NCBI GenBank assembly: GCA_031398325.1
Contig: JANNNB010000162.1
Span: 1 to 49,831, forward strand
Reading direction: 5' to 3'
Length of the DNA stretch: 49,831 nucleotides
Origin: Sva-07 sp031398325
Lineage (GTDB): Bacteria; Actinomycetota; Acidimicrobiia; Acidimicrobiales; Ilumatobacteraceae
Part shown: piece by piece, positions 38,319 through 45,245 of the stretch
Layout of the letters: every line of letters begins with the position of its first letter
Numbering within the stretch: position 1 is the first letter of the stretch
Program-made: the position numbers and the translations under genes
The notes under the pieces: model-generated
Databases searched by the model: none
The model's input: the letters and a program-made list of their open reading frames with translations, nothing else
Told to the model about the DNA's origin: nothing

Positions 38319-38761
38319 GAGGCGGACTGGTCGTCGGCCTGTTCGGCGCGGTGCTTCACGAGACGGACGGCCCCGTCGACGACGTCGAACTCGTCGACCG
38401 CGACCCGGATGATGGCCGTTGCGAGCTCGTCGAGCTCGAAATCGTCGAGTGAATCCACGCCGACGCCGCTACTACCGGTTCGGGCGAGTGTGACCACCAG
38501 GCCCGTACCAGCCGTGTCGAACGTGATGACGGCCCTCATCGTGTCGCTGCCCGGGGCGGCGTCGACGAGCGACGAGAACACCTCACTCATCGCCAGTCGG
38601 AGGTCGTCGATGTCGTCGACGTCGAAGCCGGCATCGGCACCGAGCGAGGCTGCAACGAGGCGGACGATCGAGGCGAATTCCGTACGCAGCGGAACGCTGA
38701 CGTCGACGAGGGACGAGCTGTCGGTCGTTGGAGCGACGGGGGTCGGAGACATCATCGGCAC
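38315..38761 (-). CDS. UsfX/RsbW-like anti-sigma factor with degenerate N-box
   Basis: A 148-residue protein partnered with the sigma factor by a 4-bp ATGA overlap. The helix Leu-Arg-Leu-Ala-Met-Ser-Glu-Val-Phe-Ser-Ser-Leu-Val aligns with the N-box of RsbW, but the Mg-binding Asn is Ser, and no Gly-rich lid is visible. The mycobacterial SigF anti-sigma factor UsfX has, as I recall, a similar form. It should bind and inhibit the sigma factor, while kinase activity is doubtful. GTG 38761 or ATG 38755/38752 may be the start. Confidence 0.75.
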   Translation of the reverse strand: MPMMSPTPVAPTTDSSSLVDVSVPLRTEFASIVRLVAASLGADAGFDVDDIDDLRLAMSEVFSSLVDAAPGSDTMRAVITFDTAGTGLVVTLARTGSSGVGVDSLDDFELDELATAIIRVAVDEFDVVDGAVRLVKHRAEQADDQSAS

Positions 38762-38799
38762 CTTACTGGGGGCTACGGATCGTCACGGCAGTACGAAAA

Positions 38800-38832
38800 C
38801 GGCCGCCGCTGCATGCACTACAGCGGCGGCCG
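38800..38832 (-). terminator. intrinsic terminator of the CsbD gene
   Basis: Arms CGGCCGCCGCTG (38800-38811) and its complement (38821-38832) form a perfect 12-bp stem with a 9-nt loop. On the minus strand it is followed by TTTTC, as expected for termination after CsbD. Confidence 0.8.
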
Positions 38833-38878
38833 ATCGGGCGAACCGTCGGGGATCCGACGATTCAGTTCCGTGGCGTGA

Positions 38879-39073
38879 TCACTTGCCGGTCAGTTTGTCC
38901 TTGACGCTGTCGACGGCGTCGCCGACCTTGTCGGCGGTCTTCTCGGCGCCCTGCTTGACCTTGGCACCAGCGGTGTCGGCCTTGCCCTCGCGCTTGAGGT
39001 CGTCGTTGTCGGTGAGGTCACCAGCGGCTTGCTTGACCCGACCCTTGGCTTCGTCAATGTTGGAGTTGCTCAT
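38879..39073 (-). CDS. CsbD family general-stress protein
   Basis: A 64-residue hydrophilic protein. Ile-Asp-Glu-Ala-Lys-Gly-Arg-Val-Lys-Gln-Ala-Ala-Gly is the CsbD signature, followed by Lys/Asp/Ala helical repeats. CsbD proteins are strongly induced by SigB-type stress sigma factors; their mechanism is unknown. I chose ATG 39073; the longer frame adds an unrelated N-terminus. A poorly matched GTTT-N15-GGACAG lies upstream. Confidence 0.93.
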   Translation of the reverse strand: MSNSNIDEAKGRVKQAAGDLTDNDDLKREGKADTAGAKVKQGAEKTADKVGDAVDSVKDKLTGK

Positions 39074-39163
39074 GCACCGATGCTGTCCATTCGGCCGTGT
39101 TCCAAACATCGACTCGCCCGTGTCGCAGCGCCGTTATCGCGGGAGCCGACGCACGACGGTCAG

Positions 39164-39188
39164 GTTTCGGATCCACCCGAACGGGTAA
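39164..39188 (+). promoter_or_regulatory. SigF/SigB-type promoter
   Basis: GTTT (39164-39167), 15 nt, then GGGTAA (39183-39188), a near-perfect match to the SigF/SigB consensus GTTT-N14-16-GGGTAT. It lies 55 bp before the ATG of the 25-residue membrane peptide and within sight of the sigma factor locus. Confidence 0.75.
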
Positions 39189-39243
39189 CGACGGTGCTCA
39201 CACGGCGCTCGACCACGAGCACCAGCAGACAGGAGCACATGTA

Positions 39244-39321
39244 ATGGGCTATGGCATCGGTGGAATTCTCGTACTCATCCTCGTCATCTTGGCGATCATC
39301 TATCTCGCCAAGCGCGTCTGA
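39244..39321 (+). CDS. 25-residue stress-induced membrane peptide (lmo0937-like)
   Basis: A micro-protein: Met-Gly-Tyr-Gly-Ile-Gly-Gly, then a single hydrophobic helix of about 16 residues, ending in Ala-Lys-Arg-Val. This is the pattern of the small lmo0937-type membrane proteins that are found under SigB control in Gram-positives. AGGAG lies 8 nt upstream of the ATG, and the GTTT-N15-GGGTAA promoter is in front. Its stop is 2 bp from that of the convergent rskA. Function unknown; a membrane-stress role is inferred. Confidence 0.82.
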   Translation: MGYGIGGILVLILVILAIIYLAKRV

Positions 39322-39323
39322 GG

Positions 39324-40067
39324 TCAGGCCGATTGAGCCACCAGCGGCATCGTCGGCACGTCGCTCCCACCGGCTGGTTCCACCGTGATCCCGATGGTGG
39401 AACCGGTCGGATCGAGCCCGTCGGCCCGCAGCGTGATACTTCCGTCGGCGTCGGGCACGAACGTGTCGACGGAAGTCGCTGAGCCGCTCTTGACCAGCCA
39501 CACCTGATAGGTCGAACCGGCCGGGGCCGGTGCGATCGAGTTCCCCACGAGCACGAACGCGTCCTGGTCCGCCGAGTAGACCAACTCGAGTTCCCCGATC
39601 GATCCCGTCACGATCTGTGAGTCGGCATCGTCGGCCTCGATCACCGCGGCGATCGAATCGTCGTCGTCCCGGTCGTTGGTCGCTACCAACACACCACCGG
39701 CCACCAGCATCAGCACGGCTGCCGCCGCGAGGAGCGGCGCAAATCGTCGACGTCGTTGCGAACCGACCGGCTTGACCGACACAGTCTCGTCGTCGGCCCC
39801 GCCAGGCACCGAACGGAGCGCTGGTGACGTCGGCTCCGGACCCTCCTGCGTCACGCCCGAGATGGCTCCGAGTACCGAGGCGCGCAACCGAGCGGGCGGC
39901 TCCACGGCTGCGCTCGTCTGCACGGCTGCAGCGCTCGTGAGCGCCTCGGCCAATTCGACCGCGAGAGCTGGATCGGCCGACACGGCCGCGTCGAGTTCGA
40001 TCGAATCGGCCTCGGTCAGTTCGCCGAGCGCTGCAAGGGCGATGAGTTCATCGATACGAGGATTCAT
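39324..40067 (-). CDS. rskA: anti-sigma-K factor RskA-like membrane protein
   Basis: A 247-residue single-pass membrane protein. The N-terminal cytoplasmic part (1-60) holds Leu-Ala-Ala-Leu-Gly-Glu-Leu-Thr, the anti-sigma zinc-less domain start. A membrane helix lies near 107-130, and the C-terminal extracellular RskA domain has Tyr-Gln-Val-Trp-Leu-Val and Ile-Gly-Ile-Thr-Val-Glu-Pro. It holds the SigK-like factor inactive until cleaved by regulated proteolysis. The ATG overlaps the sigma stop (ATGA) with a strong AGGAGGT upstream. Confidence 0.9.
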   Translation of the reverse strand: MNPRIDELIALAALGELTEADSIELDAAVSADPALAVELAEALTSAAAVQTSAAVEPPARLRASVLGAISGVTQEGPEPTSPALRSVPGGADDETVSVKPVGSQRRRRFAPLLAAAAVLMLVAGGVLVATNDRDDDDSIAAVIEADDADSQIVTGSIGELELVYSADQDAFVLVGNSIAPAPAGSTYQVWLVKSGSATSVDTFVPDADGSITLRADGLDPTGSTIGITVEPAGGSDVPTMPLVAQSA

Positions 40068-40708
40068 GCGACACCTCCTAGTTTGCCGCTGAGACGCTGC
40101 AGCCCGCCGCGCACGCGTCCTTTGACGGTGCCGAGCGGAAGGTCGAGCTGTTCGGCGATGTCGGAATGGCTGTATCCATCGATGAATGCGAGCTGGATGA
40201 TCTGGCGCTGATCGGGGGGCAGCTCCGACATTGCCCGAACGACACGTTCCGCGTCGAGCGAAGCCACCACCGTGTCGTCGGTCGCGGCTTCGACGTCAGG
40301 ACGTCGATGCCCGAGTTGCTCGATGCGATTGCGTTGCGACTGTTCGGACCGCACCCGGTCGATCGCCCGTCGGCGAGCGATCGTGACGGCCCACGTCGAC
40401 ACGCTCCCACGGCTCCGGTCGAACCGTGCCGCCCTCGTCCACAGCTCGACGAACACCTCTTGGGTGACCTCCTCGGACATGGCGGGGTCGCGGAGCACCC
40501 GCTGGACCGTGGTGTACACAGGCGCGGCGATCGCGTCGTAGAGCTCGGCAAAAGCATCGTGGTCCCCGCGTTGCACACGCTCGAACAGGGCCGACAGGTC
40601 AGGGGGGTGCGAGACGATGCGCTCATGATGCCAGGGATGCAACCCCTCGCCGCATGCACCCCGCGCTGCCGGCACACCCGGACGGGAGATCACCGCGAGC
40701 GCACTCAC
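40064..40708 (-). CDS. sigK: ECF sigma factor, SigK-like
   Basis: About 200 residues of sigma-70 ECF type. Region 2 is Ala-Phe-Ala-Glu-Leu-Tyr-Asp, then Val-Thr-Gln-Glu-Val-Phe-Val-Glu-Leu-Trp. Region 4 has Leu-Pro-Pro-Asp-Gln-Arg-Gln-Ile-Ile-Gln-Leu-Ala and Tyr-Ser-His-Ser-Asp-Ile-Ala-Glu-Gln-Leu. The partner is rskA. The start is uncertain: GTG 40708, GTG 40675 or TTG 40642 are possible. It is downstream of the fasciclin and molybdopterin genes, as in other actinobacteria where SigK controls fasciclin (MPT70/MPT83-like) secretion. Confidence 0.9.
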   Translation of the reverse strand: MSALAVISRPGVPAARGACGEGLHPWHHERIVSHPPDLSALFERVQRGDHDAFAELYDAIAAPVYTTVQRVLRDPAMSEEVTQEVFVELWTRAARFDRSRGSVSTWAVTIARRRAIDRVRSEQSQRNRIEQLGHRRPDVEAATDDTVVASLDAERVVRAMSELPPDQRQIIQLAFIDGYSHSDIAEQLDLPLGTVKGRVRGGLQRLSGKLGGVA

Positions 40709-40837
40709 CTGCGCACCGTCCCGAACATCATGCCTATGGTTCGGATCGTCGGCACCGCTGGATCAGACACCCGGTGGGTCACGACAACCTGAGGAGAACC
40801 TGAGGAGAACATGAGGAGCCTTGTCGTGGACGCGCCA

Positions 40838-40869
40838 GCGGCGAGGAAGCCCGGAGGCCTCCTCGCCGC
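40838..40869. terminator. hairpin between fasciclin and sigK genes
   Basis: GCGGCGAGGA (40838-40847) and its complement (40860-40869) form a 10-bp stem with a 12-nt loop. No T-run follows, so termination would be weak or Rho-aided. The 211-bp gap presumably also contains the sigK promoter. Confidence 0.5.
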
Positions 40870-40919
40870 GCTGTCAACCCCTACCGCCGGGGCCGAGTGC
40901 ATTCCCTACGAGAGGGAGA

Positions 40920-42125
40920 TCATGCAGGCATCAGCACTGCATCGATGATGTGGACCGTTGCGTTGGCGGTCTGCACATCGGCGCAGCCGACCGTCGCCGT
41001 GCCGTTGACCAGCAGGGTTCCGTCGGCAGCGACTTCGAGGGTGATGTCCTGGCCGTTCACCGTGGTCACCGAGTCCATCTCGGCGAGGTCGGCGCTCGAC
41101 AGTTGCTCACCGGCGACGACGTGCAGCGTCAGGATCGACGTCAGCAGGTCGGTGTCGGCGAGGACCGCTTCGAGGTCGGCCGGCGGGATGGCTTCGAAGG
41201 CCGGGTTGGCCGGGGCGAAGATGGTGAACGGGCCGTCGCTGTTGAGTGTGTCGACGAGACCGGCTTCGGTCACGGCGGTCACGAGCGTGGACAGCGCAGG
41301 GTTGTTCGACGCAGCCGTCGCAGCGGTGTCGTCAGTCATGCCGGCGAAGGAGCCCTCACCGTCGGCGGGAACAGCACTGCACAACGGGCCACTCGGCTCC
41401 ATCATGCCCATCTCTTCACCATCGGTCGACATGGGGGCTTCGCTGGTCATGGACTCGTCGTCCATCGGCGCTTCGGGCATCAGCACTTCGCCGATGATGT
41501 GCACCGTGGCGTTCGACGTCATGACGTTCGAGCAGAGGACGTCGACACCGTTGACCGTGGTGCCGTCCTCGCTGAACTCGAGCATTCCGCCGTTGACGGT
41601 CTCGGCCGACCCGGCTTCGCCGAGTGCAGCTGCATCGAGGCTCTCACCGGCGATGACGTGGTAGGTGAGGATCGAGGTGAGCAGTTCCTGGTCGGCGAGT
41701 ACGGCGGCGAGGTCCTCCTCGGGGATCGCGGCGAACGCATCGTTGGACGGAGCGAAGATCGTGAACGGACCATCGCTGTTCAGTGTGTCGACGAGGTCGG
41801 CTTCGGTCACGGCGGTCACGAGCGTCGACAGCAGCGGGTTGTTGCTGGCGGCCGTCGCGGCGGTGTCGTCGGTCATGCCGGCGAAGGAACCTTCGCCGTC
41901 GGCAGGAACGGCGCTACAGGCCGGGCCGAAGGGCTCGCCCTCGGCCATCTCGGTGCCCATCGGCGCCTCGGTGCCCATCGGGGCCTCGGTGCTCATCGGG
42001 GCTTCGGTGCCCATCGGGGCGTCGGTCGATGCGGAATCGTTCGAGTCGCTACCGCAGGCTGCGGCGACGAGTGAGAGCGATGCGCACGCGGCCATCACCT
42101 TGATGGTTCGGGCACGGTTCATCAT
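40920..42125 (-). CDS. lipoprotein with two fasciclin (FAS1) domains
   Basis: A 401-residue exported protein. A signal peptide with Ala-Ala-Ala-Cys lipobox (Cys about residue 24) is followed by Gly-Thr-Glu-Ala-Pro-Met repeats (about 35-58). FAS1 domain 1 spans about 85-225 and domain 2 about 255-400. Each has Pro-Phe-Thr-Ile-Phe-Ala-Pro and the Tyr-His-Val-Ile-Ala-Gly or Leu-His-Val-Val-Ala-Gly box. The two domains arose by duplication (152 bp highly similar at the DNA level). It is probably an adhesive or matrix surface protein, like MPT70/MPT83 of mycobacteria, and probably SigK-regulated. AAGGAG lies 10 nt before ATG 42125; a longer frame upstream is not real. Confidence 0.9.
   Translation of the reverse strand: MMNRARTIKVMAACASLSLVAAACGSDSNDSASTDAPMGTEAPMSTEAPMGTEAPMGTEMAEGEPFGPACSAVPADGEGSFAGMTDDTAATAASNNPLLSTLVTAVTEADLVDTLNSDGPFTIFAPSNDAFAAIPEEDLAAVLADQELLTSILTYHVIAGESLDAAALGEAGSAETVNGGMLEFSEDGTTVNGVDVLCSNVMTSNATVHIIGEVLMPEAPMDDESMTSEAPMSTDGEEMGMMEPSGPLCSAVPADGEGSFAGMTDDTAATAASNNPALSTLVTAVTEAGLVDTLNSDGPFTIFAPANPAFEAIPPADLEAVLADTDLLTSILTLHVVAGEQLSSADLAEMDSVTTVNGQDITLEVAADGTLLVNGTATVGCADVQTANATVHIIDAVLMPA
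41224..41375 (-). repeat. internal direct repeat of fasciclin gene, domain 2 copy
   Basis: Matches 41761-41912 with high identity over 152 bp. It encodes the FAS1 segment from Cys-Ser-Ala-Val-Pro-Ala-Asp-Gly to Pro-Phe-Thr-Ile. Indicates a recent domain duplication. Confidence 0.85.
41761..41912 (-). repeat. internal direct repeat of fasciclin gene, domain 1 copy
   Basis: Counterpart of 41224-41375. The two are in the same orientation, 537 bp apart, so loss or gain of a domain by recombination is possible. Confidence 0.85.
41950..42021 (-). repeat. four 18-bp tandem repeats in the fasciclin N-terminal linker
   Basis: Units of TCGGTGCCCATCGGGGCC with small variations start at 41950, 41968, 41986 and 42004. 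Each encodes Ala-Pro-Met-Gly/Ser-Thr-Glu. The Met-rich linker could vary in length between strains. Confidence 0.9.
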
Positions 42126-42202
42126 GTCGGGTGTTCTCCTTGTATCGGTTGTTCGGGTGGGGGTTGTGTTCACGCTGCGGTGCAGCGACTCTGTGGTCTC
42201 AC

Positions 42203-42248
42203 CGAGTGAGTCGGGGGCTGAGTGACCCCGGGGGGAGCAACTCACTCG
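42203..42248 (-). terminator. hairpin at the end of the molybdopterin oxidoreductase gene
   Basis: CGAGTGAGT (42203-42211) pairs with ACTCACTCG (42240-42248), with an inner CGGGG/CCCCG stem. It overlaps the stop of the oxidoreductase gene and lies upstream of the fasciclin gene, so it may terminate or attenuate. Confidence 0.55.
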
Positions 42249-43888
42249 ACGAAGACCACGATCTGGTGATGCCCGGAGGCACCGTCTGGGAGAGGTTCGG
42301 ATCGTTCGTCCGTTTGGATCACTCCGTCGCCGTCGGTTGCCCGAACTCGGATGGAGCTGCGGCCGACGGCCGCCGGGGTCCAGCGGTACGACCACTGGCG
42401 CCACGTGTCGTTGCTCAGCGCTTCGCCGAGCTCGGCCGGCATCCAGTCGCCGTCGTCGAGTTGGACCTCGACGTTGCTGATCCCGCGGGTCTGGGCCCAT
42501 GCGACGCCGCCGATGGCGGCGGTTCCGTCGGCGCCGCGGGTGAGCGTGCCGAGACCGTCGACGGAGTCGATCCGGCTCATGAGCTTGATCGGGGCCCGAT
42601 CGGCGTAACCGCGTGGCACCCAGTACTGCTCGAACTCCTCGAAGGTCGTCAGCTCGATCTCGACCAGCCACTTGGTGGCGGAGATGTATCCGTAGAGACC
42701 CGGCACGACGAGGCGGGCGGGAAAGCCGTGCTCGAGCGGGAGCGGTTCGCCGTTCATGCCGAAGGCGACCATCGCGTTGCGGCCGTCGGTGGCGGCCTCG
42801 AGTGGGAAGCCACACGTGTATCCGTCGATCGAACGGCCGACGACCTGATCGGCCCCGGCCTGCACGCCGGCCTCCTCGAGCAGTTCATCGAGACGCACGC
42901 CGAGCCAGCGGGCGTTGCCGACCAGCCCGCCGCCGATGGTGTTCGAGACGCAGGTGAGCGTGATGTCGTACTCGACGACATTGCGCCTCATCAGGTCGTC
43001 GAACGTAAAGGTCAGTTCGTTGTCGACCATGCCGGTGATGCGCAGTTCGTAGTCCTCGGCGGGGAGCTGAGGGACGGTCAGTGCCGTGTCGATCCGGTAG
43101 AAATCGGCGTTCGGCGTGGTGAACGGCGCGATGCCGTCGAACCCGAGTTCGACGCCGGCGGGGATGGCGGGCAGCGGTGCCGACGCTGCGGGGAGCGCGA
43201 GATTCGCACGGGACTCCGCTGCGCCGAAGCGGGTCTTGAGGGCACGGCCGACGGCGCCGGCGCCAGTCCCGGCGAGTGCCAACACGGCGAGCAACCCGCC
43301 GCTGCGAACGAGCACCTGCCGCCGGGTCGCCCGACCCTCCACCGGCGTCAGGTCGGAACCCGGTGCGTCCGCATCTGGCTCCGATTCATGGACATCGGCG
43401 TGCTCGGTCTCGGAAGCCGGCCCGGGGAGGGCGGGCTGGAGGACGCGATAGCTGAGATAGAGGGCGCCGGCACCGACGGCGGCGCCGATGATCGAGGGGG
43501 TGATGTCGCTGAACGAGCCACCGACGCGGCGGGTCAGAGCGGCGTACGCACCGATGAGCCCGAAGACGCCGATGCCGATCACACCGATCCAGATGTTCCG
43601 CCGGAATGCGATCGCGCCGATGATCGCCGCGTAGATAGCGAGGAAGACGCCGATCCCGATGAGCAGCGCGGGCTTGTCGTTGGTTCCGAACGTCTCGATC
43701 GCGAAGTCCTTGAGGAACACCGGCACCCGGTCGATCACGCGGTCGCCGACGTCGAGGATCGGGCCCTTCCAGCTGCGCTTCAGCCCGGCGACGAGTTCGG
43801 CGGCGCCGAGCGCGACGATCGCTGCGACCAGTCCAGCTATGGCGCCGATCGCGGTCGCGATGCGCTTGCTGATCAGGTCGGAGGGCAT
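42242..43888 (-). CDS. membrane-anchored molybdopterin oxidoreductase (sulfite-oxidase/YedY-like)
   Basis: A 548-residue protein. Four hydrophobic segments (about 10-150) come first, then a Thr-Arg-Arg-Gln-Val-Leu twin-arginine-like motif with a hydrophobic stretch (about 185-210), and an extracellular Mo-cofactor domain. The Mo-ligand Cys is in Leu-Thr-Cys-Val-Ser-Asn (about residue 312). The box Gly-Phe-Pro-Ala-Arg-Leu-Val-Val-Pro-Gly-Leu-Tyr-Gly (about 390) and a C-terminal Ig-like Mo-co dimerisation domain complete it. It likely reduces or oxidises a small molecule or repairs oxidised Met, as in MsrP-like systems, which is inference. It is the first gene of the fasciclin-SigK set. Confidence 0.88.
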   Translation of the reverse strand: MPSDLISKRIATAIGAIAGLVAAIVALGAAELVAGLKRSWKGPILDVGDRVIDRVPVFLKDFAIETFGTNDKPALLIGIGVFLAIYAAIIGAIAFRRNIWIGVIGIGVFGLIGAYAALTRRVGGSFSDITPSIIGAAVGAGALYLSYRVLQPALPGPASETEHADVHESEPDADAPGSDLTPVEGRATRRQVLVRSGGLLAVLALAGTGAGAVGRALKTRFGAAESRANLALPAASAPLPAIPAGVELGFDGIAPFTTPNADFYRIDTALTVPQLPAEDYELRITGMVDNELTFTFDDLMRRNVVEYDITLTCVSNTIGGGLVGNARWLGVRLDELLEEAGVQAGADQVVGRSIDGYTCGFPLEAATDGRNAMVAFGMNGEPLPLEHGFPARLVVPGLYGYISATKWLVEIELTTFEEFEQYWVPRGYADRAPIKLMSRIDSVDGLGTLTRGADGTAAIGGVAWAQTRGISNVEVQLDDGDWMPAELGEALSNDTWRQWSYRWTPAAVGRSSIRVRATDGDGVIQTDERSEPLPDGASGHHQIVVFVE

Positions 43889-43952
43889 GACCGTGGTTCG
43901 GCCGCCGGTTCTTCCTGGATCACATCGAAGCGCCGAATTACGCTCGACGTCG

Positions 43953-44231
43953 ATGAGCGAGTTCGACCTTCTCCCGGATCAGCCGACCGCCTACGAGCAG
44001 GTGCGTCGATTCGGTCCTCCGGCGGTGATCGCCGTGGTCGCACTGCTGTTCATCGTGCAGAACACCAACAGCGTGCGGTTCAACTTCCTCTGGTTCGAGT
44101 TCGCCTGGCCGCTGTGGATCATGCTGATCGTGTTCATGGCCGTTGGCATCGTCGTGTTCTACGGAGCGGCTCGCCGTCGCCGGGCTCGAAAGAACAAAGC
44201 TGCCCGACTCACCGACGCCGCCGACGAGTAG
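43953..44231 (+). CDS. LapA-domain (DUF1049) small membrane protein
   Basis: A 92-residue protein with two membrane helices (about 22-38 and 50-70). Phe-Ile-Val-Gln-Asn-Thr-Asn-Ser-Val-Arg-Phe-Asn-Phe is the LapA hallmark. A basic C-terminal tail follows. In E. coli LapA/B control lipopolysaccharide synthesis; in Gram-positives the function is not known. Short gap to the fatty acid hydroxylase gene. Confidence 0.85.
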   Translation: MSEFDLLPDQPTAYEQVRRFGPPAVIAVVALLFIVQNTNSVRFNFLWFEFAWPLWIMLIVFMAVGIVVFYGAARRRRARKNKAARLTDAADE

Positions 44232-44258
44232 GCGGCGCCGATCTGACATCATGCGTGC

Positions 44259-45245
44259 ATGGCGGCAGTTCCCGACGGCGTCGTGATGCCGAAGACTTCC
44301 GGGCGGCCGATCGACGCGCTCGACCTCGCATCGGCTCCGATCTTCGTCGTCACAATGATCGCCGAGGCGGTCGTGTTGCGTCGGCGATCGACACGTGACC
44401 GACGGGAAGCCGTCGTCGACGTCACTCCGATCGACGGCCTTCCACCCCTTGGACCTCACGACCTCCCGGCGGATCCGCTCGTTCCGCTGGGGTACGAGCG
44501 CCGAGACACGGTGGCGAGTCTCACCATGTTGCTCGGCAACGTCGCCGTCAACCTCGCCGCGGCGGGCGTGATCGGCAAGCTCAACAAGGCGGTCTTCGAT
44601 CGTCGGATCGCCGACATCGGCACGCGCCGGGGCTCGCTCGCGGTGGCGATCGTCGCGTGGGACTTCCTCTACTACTGGGACCATCGTTGGATGCACGAGG
44701 TGCGGCTCTTCTGGGCCAACCACGTGTCGCACCACTCCGGTCAGCGCTACAACCTGTCGACCGCCCTCCGTCAGCCGTGGTCCGGCTTCCTGCTGTCGTG
44801 GGTGTACCTACCGATGCCGCTGCTCGGCATCCCGGCCCATCACGTGATCCGTGCCGGTCAGCTCAACCTGCTCTACCAGTACTGGATCCACACCGAGGCG
44901 ATCGACCGGCTGCCCCGCCCGATCGAAGCCGTGTTCAACACGCCGTCGCACCACCGGGTCCATCACGGAGCTGACCGGCAGTACCTGGACCGCAACTACG
45001 GCGGGGTCCTCATCGTGTGGGATCGCCTGTTCGGCACGTTCGAACCGGAGATCCGGCGGGTCACCTACGGCCTCACGAAGAACATCAACACCTACAACCC
45101 CCTGCGGATCGGCTACCACGAGTTCATCGACATCGGTCGCGACGTGATCGCTGCGAAGGGAGTGCGCAACACGCTGCGCCACGTGTTCGGACGCCCTGGA
45201 TGGACCCCGACCGAGGCAGAGCGAGCTCAGCTCGACGCCGCCTGA
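44259..45245 (+). CDS. fatty acid hydroxylase/sterol desaturase family protein
   Basis: A 328-residue integral membrane di-iron enzyme. The His motifs are Asp-His-Arg-Trp-Met-His (about 145), His-Val-Ser-His-His-Ser (about 157) and His-His-Arg-Val-His-His (about 232), all present. It hydroxylates or desaturates a lipid or sterol-like substrate. Four helices are predicted. Its 3' end overlaps the MFS gene by 19 bp in convergent orientation. Substrate unknown. Confidence 0.92.
   Translation: MAAVPDGVVMPKTSGRPIDALDLASAPIFVVTMIAEAVVLRRRSTRDRREAVVDVTPIDGLPPLGPHDLPADPLVPLGYERRDTVASLTMLLGNVAVNLAAAGVIGKLNKAVFDRRIADIGTRRGSLAVAIVAWDFLYYWDHRWMHEVRLFWANHVSHHSGQRYNLSTALRQPWSGFLLSWVYLPMPLLGIPAHHVIRAGQLNLLYQYWIHTEAIDRLPRPIEAVFNTPSHHRVHHGADRQYLDRNYGGVLIVWDRLFGTFEPEIRRVTYGLTKNINTYNPLRIGYHEFIDIGRDVIAAKGVRNTLRHVFGRPGWTPTEAERAQLDAA

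Noticed and set aside
38762..38800. A SigF-type promoter in front of the anti-sigma/sigma operon
   Set aside because: I looked for GTTT-N14-16-GGGTA on the minus strand and found GTTT without a fitting -10.
40920..42815. A 631-codon minus frame covering the fasciclin gene and 690 bp upstream
   Set aside because: The first 230 codons are antisense-frame translation of the molybdopterin gene with Arg-rich, low-complexity sequence. The true start is ATG 42125 with AAGGAG and a lipoprotein signal.
42131..44398. A 755-codon plus-strand frame opposite the Mo oxidoreductase
   Set aside because: Composition is typical of antisense translation, with no motif, and it crosses three real genes.
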